From positions 58,900,001 to 58,964,000 of the forward strand of contig CM060733.1 of NCBI GenBank assembly GCA_030704615.1: a DNA stretch of 64,000 nt, given 5' to 3'. The stretch is from Takakia lepidozioides. Its lineage: Eukaryota; Streptophyta; Takakiopsida; Takakiales; Takakiaceae. The notes beneath the pieces were generated by a model. The model did not search any database, was not told where the DNA came from, and saw nothing but the letters and a program-made list of their open reading frames with translations. Every line of letters begins with the position of its first letter. Positions within the stretch are counted from its first letter, which is position 1. Below, one piece after another: positions 1 through 11,500 of the stretch. A program made the position numbers and the translations under genes.

Positions 1-2020
1 TTGCTGTGGATGCATCTGTAACATTGTCCACCATAGCAGGAAGGGGGCCATCTGAATTGTGAAGTTGGACGATTGTTTCCACTTCAGGCTGTACCAAATC
101 ACCTGCACGCGGAGGGCTACCCATGTTCTTGGAGGCAATGTCAGCCGCATCCACCAACACGTGGATATTTGTATCCCCTGTGGGGTAGCGGGGAGGCGAT
201 CCATTGCCTACTCTGGGAAGGAGAAGCAACCCCAGCGCTACACGAGTGCGTATTCTGTGGCACCCCAGCCTGGCAAGAGCAACAGCATCTGCAGATTTTT
301 GCGCACATTGGAACGCCTCATTGACTTCAGAGTCATTGTAATCAAGAGAGCCTACACAAGTCCAGGTGGAGTACACTTAAGCACCTCTTCCATTTCAAAG
401 CAGCTCACATACTTATGCGTACAAAGAAGACATTGTAAAAACATCCACATTGCAATGACTATCGTGCAAAGGATGGACATTTCACCTACCTGGATCCCGA
501 CCAATCCAACCCAAGTCAAGATCTTCTTGATACTTCAAGGCAACTTTGAAATCCTGGAGGGCCAAGTATCAACACCATGTCCTGGCAGTCCCACCCCACA
601 CCACAAGACCTCAAAGGAAGTAGGGTTACAAATGGCAAGGACTTGTGCAGCCCTGTATCCGACTCCGTGTATGAACTCATTCATGGAATCCAATACACGC
701 AACCGGTCCTCTTCTTGCCGGTCAACAAAGTCATGTGCAGTTTTGAGCACCCCCCTCTTGACCTCCTCATAGGGGGGCATGCCACCATACAGTAACTGTC
801 CAAATGACATGAAATTCACTACAACATTTCTAATCGCAATCTTACCCTCGCTGGTGTACAGAAGTTGCTCAAGGAGTACATGCAACACCGAGTTCTTGGG
901 TGTGGACAGGGGAGTAGACGCATCAACGTGGCACATCTAAATCAAGCGCAAAACCCGCATGAAAGGGGGCACACGGGGGCTCTCCCACGGGTTCGTTGAT
1001 GACGATAGAAGGTCCATGAGCCTGTGGGCTTCTTGTTTCGAATGATTGTAAATATTAGGCATGTCTGGGAATTCAACCATCTTGAGAATTCTGAATAAGG
1101 GTGACCAGCCCCATTTAGCCTCGTCTAATTCATCATATGTTACCCTCTCCCATTTGGCCATGCCAGCCTTCACATACTAACGTCTTCAAGCCTCCAACGC
1201 AGCCAGAGCTGCAACCTCCTTCACTTCGTAATCATTGAGAGCAGCTCTATATTTGTTGTACTCGACAACCGCGACGCATTCACTGTACCGGCCAGCATGG
1301 TCGGGAGTGAAACCAGGATGTTTGGCAAACAAATTTAATGTCTTCTTCAAAAGCTCCATAAGCTCAGGGGGCGGTCCACCATGCTACGACCACAGTCGTG
1401 CGCCAGGAAGGACCCCACATTAGCATAGAACGGAATAGAACGAATGACAGTGAAGGATAAAAAGCATGCACCGGACAACAATATGTCATGGATGCAAACC
1501 AAATGCTTCATGTCCAATTACAAGTAATACAATATAATGAACACAGTCCCAATTCCGTGATGTGCAAAACACCTATTCAAAATGCAGAATGCATGGAGGT
1601 TCCAGTATGATTGAAGTCACCACCATTCCATAAATTTGGGCAGAAGATGCAGGGCGCAGTGAAATGAATGCATGGGATATAGTCGCAGCAGAAGCATGTA
1701 TCCATAAGCATGACAAAAAATGATTGGAAGTAAAATTGTTGAGGGTGAGAAGGGGACATACCATGAATTTCATAAACCATCTACCGTAGGCACCCATCAT
1801 ACTGTCAGCAAAATCAGGGGTCCCCGAAAGGTCCACAAGTCTGCGGTAAAATTCAGAGTCGTCGGGCGAAACGAATCCAGGAGGCAATAGATTGAAGTCC
1901 ATGAGGTAGCTAAGGCCTGGCCGTGAACAACAACGGGTCTGGGTGGAAAAGCAACATCAGACCGCAATCTCAAAACAGCAACTTGAAATGCCTCTGTGGC
2001 CTCATCTCTATTCAGATCCC
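1..2020 (-). pseudogene. 3' part of an unrecognised host gene split by the CACTA element
   Basis: Read on the minus strand this side continues the locus that begins near 17.3 kb. Protein-like segments are visible. One is an exon at about 2020-1764, readable in two overlapping frames (DLNRDEATEAF..., then NLLPPGFVSPDDSEF...), which implies a frameshift; it ends at a good GTATGT donor. After a gap, a long frame covers about 1410-535 (ELMELLKKTLNLF..., YDELDEAKWGWSPLF..., HVLLEQLLYTSEGK...). That frame contains at least three stops (a pair near 1175-1190 and one at 937-939). I do not recognise the family; the composition is that of a soluble protein. It could be a decayed single-copy gene or an older transposon gene. 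Coding character is clear by eye, identity is not. Confidence 0.45.
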
Positions 2021-2023
2021 TAA
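2021..2023. repeat. Target-site duplication TAA, left copy
   Basis: The three bases before the CACTA terminus are TAA. The same three bases follow the right terminus at 16616-16618. A 3-bp duplication is the hallmark of CACTA insertion. Confidence 0.9.
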
Positions 2024-2055
2024 CACTAGAAGGAAAAACGGCTTTTTCCACGGCT
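2024..2055 (+). repeat. CACTA left terminal inverted repeat
   Basis: Begins CACTAGAAGGAAAAAC and ends CCACGGCT. It pairs with 16584-16615 read in reverse complement (CACTAGAAGAAAAAAC at its start). There are 30 matches out of 32; the differences are at positions 10 and 17. Confidence 0.93.
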
Positions 2056-4176
2056 CTGCCATCTCACACCTGGCACATTCCACGGCTTTTATCACGGGTC
2101 TGTACACTAAGCCAAGGTGTGGGTCTAAATATGCCCTAACTGTGGGGTGTCTGACATGTGGTCCACACCCCAGGCAAGAACGGTGTGAAAACAGCCATGA
2201 GTGTGGCAGGGGTTGGCTTAGTTTACATGGCATGTTACACACCTGTGTGAAATGGGAACATACAATTAACAAAAAACACAAGAAATGGGAACATACACAA
2301 GAAGGAGCCTGTGGCCTACTTTTGGTGCCTTGCAAATTGCAATAAGAGGCTCCGATCTGTTGGCAAGAAGTACCCGTTGCTCCACGATTACTCCCTGTGG
2401 TACACATTGACTGGCCTTCCATGCCCTCTCGGATGAGCACGATGTCATGGTGATCATGGATCGAGGTGAGCGAGGATATACATAGTGTCATTGACATACA
2501 CCGCAATGTAGATTCATGCACTGTAGCTTCCCGCAATCGTCTCATGCATGACGTTTTTGCTTCAGTTTTCAGCGTTGGTACTTGTGACGGTGTGATGGTT
2601 TGGGGGTGAAGCAGTAGCAATGCAGAGACTATCCACATTTCAGCCTGCGTACATTATCCTTTTGGGTTTTGCCTCAAGTTTATGTACTTAACTGGCCTCT
2701 CCTGTCAAAAACTGAGTGTCCCCTGTATGACGTTCAGCTTGCCTCTTGTTATCTACTTCTCAGTTTTTTCAACCATACTGCTTATGAATATGTAATACTT
2801 TTGTTTCATGTGTGGTGCAACAACTTGGTAATGGGCGGTAAAATTACAAGTGCACATGTGGTGATGTCCACATTCAGAACAAATAACAGCACATCTGGAT
2901 GGTTGAAGGCATAGCGCCCATGAGCTTCCAGCTCTAGCAAGAAAGAGTTTTATTTTCGGAAGGACCAAATAATGTGGGGGGTTGCAAATCCATGCAAAGT
3001 ACACACCCATAATGTGGACTGGTAATTGGTGTCTGTAACACATAATGGTCTTTGGATTGCTCACCTCAAGCCCCCCATACAAAGTATGTATGTTTTTCAA
3101 AGAAAGGTCATCTCTACAATTCCAACTCGCAATCATGACAAAGCGGGGTGGTACATGCAGAGGGATGAAGCACCGAATCTCACAAACATGAGAAACAGAG
3201 AGAAATCACAAAGCAAAAGATCAACTTTGGCTATATAAGAATCTGGAATCTCCATGATTCTGAATTCATGGGTTCTGAGGTGCCACATACCTTCTTGTGA
3301 TTCATGAACATTCTCCTCCACCATCACATCGCCTCTAAATTGAGCAATGATAGAAGCCTCATCCCTGTCACAGTGATGGTTTTTAAACAAGCCAAAAAAA
3401 TAGAGTAACCGAGGAACGAGCCCTCTCTATGAGTAAGTCAAAGCCATCATAAATAGGGCCACATACTGTCATGTGCGGAGGAATTGAACCTGTAGCCAAC
3501 TGAATGGCTATGCCCCATGCATGGCTCTGCCCATGTGACCTGCAAGCACACAGTCATAAAAGTGGGGGTTTACGAACTTGCCAAATCCCAAGCATGAACA
3601 GAGGGGTCCCATTAGTGGGGAAGACATGTGAATCAGCATCCACAGTTGCAATGCCCATCAGATCCAACATGTGACTTGTTGTGCAGATTGTCCCCCGACT
3701 GCACCAAACCAGAACAAACATTATAAAGAAGTACATCCCCAACACATTGCACCCAACCCCCACAATCTAAACACAGGGAAAATAGAGAGGGGGAGGGAGG
3801 AGCAGAGGCATCCGAATTCAGTTCGTAGCTAGAGAGTAAGTAAGGCATGGATGTGGGCAGGGGGGGAGATAGTAGAGAGGTGGACTAACAACTGAAGCAA
3901 CCAAAATGCCAACATGACGCTATTGCCCTTTTACCAGGAATCATCTTCCTCGCTGCTACATTCACAGGGAAAATAACCGCAACAAGTGGATGCTGCAGCA
4001 CAGGATGTCCGCTGATTTGGGACTCAAAATGCGCCTCAGTGTGCCACTCAAAATGTCATATAATGCATATGTCATTTTACCAGGCCAGTGGCTGAAGCAC
4101 AGGGTGTCCAGTGATTTGGAACTGAAAATGTCACTCAGTGTGTCAATTAAAATGTCAACATGACGCTATTGTCCTT
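2056..4176. other. CACTA left subterminal region, no gene seen
   Basis: Lies between the left terminus and the stop codon of TNP2. The first 200 bases carry GTGTGG/CCACAC-type motifs (for example near 2118, 2148 and 2162) resembling those at the right end, as expected for TNPA-binding subterminal repeats. The rest is AT-rich non-coding DNA including the duplicated TNP2 3' end. Short open frames here look random. Confidence 0.5.
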
Positions 4177-4225
4177 TTACCAGATGTAGTCATCTTCATC
4201 GCTACTACTTTCACTACATTCATGG
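3902..4225. repeat. Diverged direct duplication of the TNP2 3' end
   Basis: The bases around 3907-3970 (CAACATGACGCTATTG, then a CTTTTACCAG block and a TCATCTTC-like acidic-codon block) recur at about 4156-4220. A second pair at about 4018-4060 and 4118-4155 (TTTGGRACT..AAAATG..CTCAGTGTG) lies between them. The right copy holds the real stop of TNP2, so the 3' end was duplicated locally and the distal copy is non-coding. Confidence 0.6.
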
Positions 4226-7200
4226 TCAGTGTTGCAATCCTCACTATCTCGGTGCCATGGTTCGTCCCTTCGTGGCGGCCTCATCATAGCAATAGTAGCC
4301 ATCTCAGCTTCGGTAAGGGTCGTTGAAGGTCCAAATTCTGTGTTGGGATTCACATCCTCCAATGCCTCCGCCACTTGCATCCTTACGCATGACTCATTCT
4401 CACCCAAGCTGACACCAGTGACATCATGTACCATGCGCCATGAGCGCGGCTCCTTCTGAAGTACTACTTTCCAGTTACCAGCGTTGGAGGGCTCATCTGC
4501 AAAAAAAACTTGCTCGACTTGCCATGGAAATGTGAATGGTTCATCTCCCGGTGGCAACATGCGATCGAAGTCCACGAGTAGGAAACCATACTCATCCTTC
4601 TTCATGGTGCGGTTGCGACCTGTCAAGCTTGCTCTGACCCATTTACATATGAATACTACAGGAGTGACAGCACCATACTGAAGCTGTAAAATTTCACGAA
4701 CAACACCGACATATTGCAGCTGGTTCATGACAGGGTTACCATCCACACCCCTTCCCGTTGACTCTTCGGCAAAAATCTGTGCAACCCCAGAGTCGAATGT
4801 GACATGGTAATCAACCACACCTGTTTCCACCACTCTGTAGTGATTTCCGTATGCCCACATAGACCGAAATGAACGAGCAACAAACCCTGGTGGCTTACAC
4901 AGATGACGAATATTTGCATCATACGCTGCTCCTCTTGAAACAACATTTTGTACTGCCGACTGTATCCACATATGAAAAGCAGGCAAAGGCAACATGTTTT
5001 CGGGGTATGGAACGGTGCGTTGGTGTGCATTTCTCCCTTGGGTGGTGTATGTGGCTCGAAATTCGGCTCTGGCTGATTCAATGGTGGCATTCTCAATATC
5101 ATAAAGTCTGGTCATACTCAATTCACACTTAGTCAGGACCATAGTATGTACAAAGAGGCTGAGTGAAAATTGAGAATGCGCCAATTTTGTGTCCGGAAAT
5201 GGTTCCCAGAGTTAGCATGTGAAGCCAAATAAATGATGTATACTTACCTCAGAAACGGTCTCATGCACGCCGTGTTGTGAAGCACATAGTCGTGTGCACT
5301 AGCCCGAAGCTCAGCCGACAGTTTCCTTGGAGTTCCAAAGCCCTCTAATACTTCTCCCGCAACGCTTTCTTCTTCGTTGCAATCCCAGACCCTTCTACGA
5401 GTTCCTGGAAATGCAGCTATGTACTCTGTGAGGAGGCCAAGAGCCTCATCAACAGAATACCTCCTGGCCATGCAACCTTCTGGCCGGGCATAGCTCTTCA
5501 CATATCCCTTCAAATTTTTCATGTACCTCTCGATGGGGTACATCCAACGCGAACTAACAGGACCACAAACCTCCAATTCATTCACAAGGTGTAGCACAAG
5601 GTGGGTCATGAGATCGAAGAATGAGGGGGGAAACTCTTTCTCCAACAAACAAAGCGTTACAACCACATCCTCCTTCAGGGCTGGTAGTTCCTCGGGATCC
5701 ACTGTTTGCATGCACAATGCGCGAAATACACGAGATAGCTTCATGATTGCGAGCCTTGGACCTTTGCCCAACAAACCTCGAATGCACAAAGGTAGAACTT
5801 GTTGCATCAGTAGATGGTAGTCATGACTCTTCATGTGTGAAAGCTTGTTCTTAGCAATATGCTTCTTAAATGAAGCACCATACCCTGTCGGTGTCTTTAG
5901 AGCACCCAAAGTTGCATAGAAGGTAGTAGTTTCCTGTCGATTCAACACGTAAGGAGCCTGCGGCTTCACCAACTTCCTGCCATCTCCGGGGTGGGGTTTT
6001 AACCATAAGTGAGGTCGTATGCCCTCATTCTCCATGTCCTTCCTGCTCTTTACTGTGTCCTTTTCCCCCAATATGGTGCGCAATATGTTTTCAGAAATGT
6101 TTTTTTCACAGTGCATAACATCAAGGGTATACCGTATCAACAAATCCTGAAATCATGGAACCACCATCAATATGGTATACTTTGATGGTAAAGCCAAGAG
6201 ATGACATCTTAATAATGGGAAAAGGAAGAAACCAGCCTTGCATGCTGCAGACAGTATCCAGAGAGACAAAAGCCAGACATTTTCATGGAAACAACCATAT
6301 TGCTGCTACATGTGCCATACATAGGCGACTCCAAACTTGCTTCATGCAATTTGCATTAGGCTGAAATCTAAGTCGTGTGTGATGATCCTTACAACTGTAT
6401 CCATGCAACTATGAAATCAGCCCTGCCAACAAACAAACAATGAAGACATACCCACCTTCCAATATGGCAGGTTCCAAAGGATCGACCTTCGCTTCATGCC
6501 ATGGGATTTGGTAGGGCACACATTCCGACGACGGCTGCCAAATGTTTCCATGAACCTCTCGTTTTCCTCCGCATTTTGGAGCTGATCCACAGTGGATACT
6601 TGGGGGGGGGGGGGGGTTGTCTGTGATCGGAGGCTCCATTGAAGTGGTTGCGATTGCGTCTATATGGATGGCCTGCTGGTAAGAATTTTCTGTGCCCTTG
6701 GTACACCATTTTGCTCAGTGCACTGGAGTGCCTGGCATCAAGATTGGGCCCGCACACGGGACAAGCCTTGTAGCCCCCAACTGCACACCCTGCTAGCATG
6801 GCATATGCAGGATAGTCATGTACTGACCACATCAGAATGGCTCTCATGACAAAGGTCCTTGATCCTTCATTGCCAGATGCATCATTAGCCCTAACACCTT
6901 CCCACAACACGGTCAGCTCATCCACCAGAGGCTGCAAGAACACATCCGCATTGGTCTTCTTCACGGATGTCGGCCCTGGAATTAAGAGTGTAACATCATA
7001 AAAAAAGGCTTTGTGCTCAGCCAAGGAGGAAGGTTGTAGTTCATGAGCAAGACTGGCCACGTAGACCATTTTGTTGATTTATCACCAAAGGGATTGATAC
7101 CATCCCATGCCAGACCTAGTCGCAAGTTGCGAGGTTCAGCTGCAAAAGCAGGCCATGTATCGTCAATGTATTTCCATGCAAGGCTGTCAGGCGGGTGTCT

Positions 7201-8353
7201 CATCTTCCCATCTTGACTTTGGTTCTCCATGTGCCACACCATAAGCTTAGATATCTCCTTGCACTTGTACATGCGCTGCAGCCGGGAAATCAAGGGGAAA
7301 TGCCGCAAGACCTTCTGTGGAACCAACGTCTTCATGCCAGGGATGTACCGAGGCGCCCCACATTTAGGGCAAGATGGTGCATCCTGCAGATCTCCCCTGT
7401 ATAGCACACATCCCTTCTCACAAGCATGGATGCTATCGTAATTAAGCCCAGCTTTTGTTATAAGTTTCTTCGCTTCGTAATGAGATTTGGGCAAAAAGTT
7501 CCCTTTAGGCAATAGATGTCCGTGAAAAAGTTTCAGAAGCTCATCCATCGCTGCGTTTGTGACACCATGAGTAGCACTAACATTGAGCAAAAGCAACGTC
7601 GCACTCAAGCAGCTCGTGGGGCAGCCAACATACAGAGGTGTGGTTGCTTGATGCTGAAATTGGAAAGCAGCACCGTCATCCCCATCCCCATGACTTTGTC
7701 CATCATGATGGCGCTCGTTTTCTCCAAGCCCTTCATCCTCATTAATGGTGCTTTGCACATTATCTGCAACTGCAAATGTTTCCTGCAACATGCGAATGAT
7801 GTCGACGTCGGGGTCTAGATTCTCTCCACCACGAACAGGAACATGGCTAATCTGTCTTTCCACATCATCCTCAGGGGGGCTACGTTCTTCCACAAAGTCT
7901 TCGTCTTCGGAGTCGACACTCTCCACCTGCATGTTCACCTGCAAACTATAAGAGTATAGTCTTGTCCAAAATGTAACGTGTTGCATAAAACAGGGAATCT
8001 CCAAATTGACCGTGTTAGTTTCCAACAGTAGTCCACCGTACATGTACAGTGGAGGGCCGTTCAACTTACCATTCTAAGGGCTTCATCCTAAGTTATGTCT
8101 GCGAGAAGTGAGGCGAGAGATGCACGTCACTCACCATGGGATAACCCAACAGTGGATCCCGGTCATTGGCAAGCAAATGCAATTTGGCAGTTTCCACAAA
8201 TTGGAGTCGACCCCCATGGCAGTCATTGCAGGGACACATTATCTTTGAAATACCCAGTCTAGTTGCACGTCGTTCCTCGATTTGCCAAAGTCCTGCGTCA
8301 GTGTGGGGCACCGCAGTGCGGCGCCGGGTGTTTCTAGTTCCGGCCTCTCTCAT
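4177..8353 (-). pseudogene. TNP2-type CACTA transposase, four exons, two frame breaks
   Basis: Transposase of the CACTA superfamily, acting on the element's own ends. Exons by splice signals: 8353-8135, 7938-6456, 6146-5248, 5158-4177. Order of domains: the Transpos_assoc zinc-ribbon-like N-terminus (MCPCNDC), an acidic linker, the Transposase_21 core (LGLAWDGINPFG, NLPPWL, LLIPGPTS, YKACPVC, RRSILWNLPYWK, LDVMHCEKN), DUF4218 (PISRWMYPIER-like, read as PVSSRWMYPIERYMK) and DUF4216 (QLQYVGVVREIL, DEYGFLLVDF), ending in an acid-rich tail. The frame breaks twice in exon 2: at an A7 run on the plus strand (7000-7006), just before LLIPGPTS, and at a G15 run (6602-6616), just before the NLPYW block. 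Protein similarity resumes cleanly in the new frame each time, so the breaks are recent or are assembly errors. Confidence 0.88.
6602..6616. repeat. G15 homopolymer breaking the TNP2 frame
   Basis: Fifteen consecutive G on the plus strand encode a proline run in TNP2. Upstream coding (HFNGASDHRQ) and downstream coding (STVDQLQNAEENERF, then GMKRRSILWNLPYWK) are in different frames across it. A tract length congruent to 1 modulo 3 would keep the frame. Confidence 0.85.
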
Positions 8354-8522
8354 CCCCCACGAAACGCTTCTGGGTTTGGCTAGTTTTTGAAGTGGGAAGT
8401 CAGCGAGTGCTCGGATGTGGGGAACCTACGTTTGTGCTTGCAGGCATTGGAGTATTCGTATGGCGGGTCCACCTCCCCTCTGTTTCCTACATGCGCTCCT
8501 TCTATTGTTTGATCAGTAGATC
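8354..8522. promoter_or_regulatory. Short bidirectional region between TNP2 and TNPA
   Basis: Only 169 bp separate the first ATG of TNP2 (minus) from the first in-frame ATG of TNPA (plus), so one short region must serve both divergent genes. I see no clear TATA box in either direction. Inferred from gene positions only. Confidence 0.45.
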
Positions 8523-11500
8523 ATGGTAGTCTTGTTTGAGGTCGATTACTGCGATTTGAGCGACGAGGAGGAACCCGCCATGGCACGGACACGCAAGGCC
8601 TCTACACCCGACACCCCTCCACGCACTGCCTACGAGGAAGAGCGAGAGAGGCGCATAGCGGCCAACAAGGAGACGTTGGCTCAGCTGAACATTGGGAGCG
8701 TTGCGCGCAGGTGAGCAGATCACCCTTGTCCTTAGTATGCATGCTACACAGGTAGTGAGTAGGGGTTTCCCACCACATTAGCCTACTGCTTTTCCCTCCC
8801 ATAGGTTTCATGGTGATGGCACTTTCACGATCGCCTTTTGTTTAGGGCAAGATTCACACAGGGTTTTGGAAATGTGTGCGCAGCATAGCTAGGAGTGTAC
8901 AACGGCCGACTAGGAGCTCCAAAGTTGTGTGGAACGGGCCTCCTCGACGAAGTGGGCGCTTGAAAGAACTAGCATTACCTTCGATGGCGGAGGAAGAGCC
9001 CGAGACTCCCCAGTCGGTGGGCTCTGAGGCAGAGGAACTCGACGAGTGTGATCAGGAGCTCGATGAGGATTACAACATAGATGACGACGACGATTCGGAG
9101 GAGGAAATGCACGAGGACATAGAGGAGGACGAGGATGGAGATGATGTGGACAAGGTATCAGATTTGGAGAACTACATCAGTGGTGCATGTGGACTGACCG
9201 AGCCTCCCAATGCAACGCATGCTCCGAGGGCACCAAAACGGCCAGCTCCTCTTCCACGAGAGGTAAGTGGGCATTTGCTGTACTGATTTCTTAGGTTTGT
9301 GGCAGGATTTGCATCTTCTTATTTGTTTTTCCTTTTGGTCCCAGCAGTTTTTTCCATTTTCCACTAGCAGGATGAAGCACCACTTTCTTGCCCTCTATAC
9401 CTCATGATACAGGGTTTATCTACTGTCTATTCCTTGGAACCCAAATCTGTTATTAAAGTCTTCTATACATTTTTCCATTTTGTGCCATGAGAAATGCAAC
9501 TCTGCAGATTGCTGACTCCCTCACAGGAGGTTCAAACTTGTGATGGCCTGTCTTAATACCCAAAAAGCGCAAAGGGGGTTGTGGGAGGGAGGGACCTGCA
9601 CAGGTAGGGGGCTGCATATTGTGGTGTCATGTTGCAACAAGAAAGAAATTGTAGTGGGAGAGGAGGAACCCCCAGGAGCACGATGGTAACCGCCTCATCA
9701 GCCAGCCATGTCCGAGAGGGGGCGCTCACGACTCTTCCTCCCCCATCTTCCTGCCCCCTCTATTGTCAAATGTTGATAATATGTGAAGCCATTATCAGCC
9801 ATTATCATATTGTACTCTCATTGATATGTACGATGGTCATCGGGGCCAGATTGTGCCTACAAGGGATTCCCCAAAGAACCCCGAAAGAGGGTCGAAACAT
9901 ACAAGGAGGACTTTCCCAGTGACGTTTGGCGTGTTCAATGGATCAGACCTAAATGCATTTTGGGTGCGATTTCTGCTGCATTCAGTGTATTATAGAGCGT
10001 GTTTTTTGTTGATGTATCCTACATGATGTTCATGCTTTATCTTCCTACATAACTCTTTCCCACATGTTGATTTGCAGGATCCAGTGAGAAAGAAGAAGGG
10101 AGTTGCTCCGGCAGGTGTCTTCAACCATCCCTCCCCACGTCTTCAACCAACCCCGGATGGAGGAGGCCCTCCCTCCTTTCCACGTAACACTGGTGCGTTT
10201 TATCCCCCTGGCATTCAGAGGTATGCACAGTATGAACAACAAACTGCTCATGTTCCAGCCGCCCCTGAAATTCACCCGCCCTTTTCTCAGTTGTACAATG
10301 CAAACAGAGGGGAGAACCGGTCATGTGCAGTTCCGTGTGGGGCATTTCCGCAAACTGGGGAAGCACAACATGCTCCTGTTCAGCATGGGCACTACCACAA
10401 AGGTGTGTGGTACCCTCACCCCAACCCTCCCCCACCTGCGCATCCTCCCCAGGCAACGTATCCCAGAAGCCCCATGTATACTGCGCCGTTGCATGGCCCT
10501 TATTCCAGGCAGCCCATAGCTTCACCCAATTGCAACGCTTCGCGGCGTCTTCAATTCCCAAGCTCACCAGCTCCAAGCACAGGTTATGTTCCTGCCCACC
10601 CCACACCCCACGTTGGTGCGTGGCAGGGTTCATGTCCGCCTGAAGGGCCCCATGTTGCAGGTTGTGAGGGAGGAGAGGAGGCCCGTGATTCCAATATGAC
10701 TCCAGATGCGCAACATTTGACTGGCAAGGACAGAGCCAATTTTTTGCGCAAGGCGAGGAGAGTAGCACGGAGAGGGTTGAAGGAAACGTCTTGTGCAAAT
10801 GTAGCTGCTGGGCAAAAGAGATTCATAGTTGCGTGTGGCAAAAAGGGCCCATGCGGGGATGCACGGAATGACTGGCTGGCAGCCCTGCGAGGGCAATGCC
10901 AACGTGTGCTAGACTGTTATGTGCCCATCCATCTTCAACCTCAAAGTCTGATTGACGAGGTGGGTGAACTATTAGCAGATGATTGGGAATATTTACCTCC
11001 TGGGATAACTGGCGCCCAACTTCGAACTGAGATTGGAGGCGTCATTAAATACCAGCGCATCAAACTGTTTAGAAAAGTGTACTCCCGTGGCAAACCTAAG
11101 CCCCACTATGTTGCGGACAAGACTTGGGCAGAACTTGTGAGGCATTGGAACACGCCCAAATGGCAAAAGAGTCGTGATAATGGCAAGCATGCACGGGGGC
11201 ATGTTGGTGCCCCTTCGAGATCTGGACGCAGTGGCCTTAGCGGCGTTGAGGAACGTCTGGTAAATCTGCCTGTCTCATGACATTGCCAATATATTCAGGT
11301 AGTGAGGTGTCTTGTCATTTGTATCTTACTCTTAGAGGATGGCATTCTCCCTGTCCTCTAGGATTCCTATTGACATTGGGTGGACTTGAAACGGGAGTAC
11401 ATTAATGTCTCTGTGACTAAATGCCGGCCTTGTGACCTCGTGTCCTTGTTTGTTTCGACCTGAAGCGCTTTGCTTCAGGTAAGGTAGTGCATTGGATTTA

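Noticed and set aside
10121-10798. 225-codon open frame on the minus strand
   Set aside because: Shadow of TNPA exon 3, whose proline-rich codons leave the opposite strand open.
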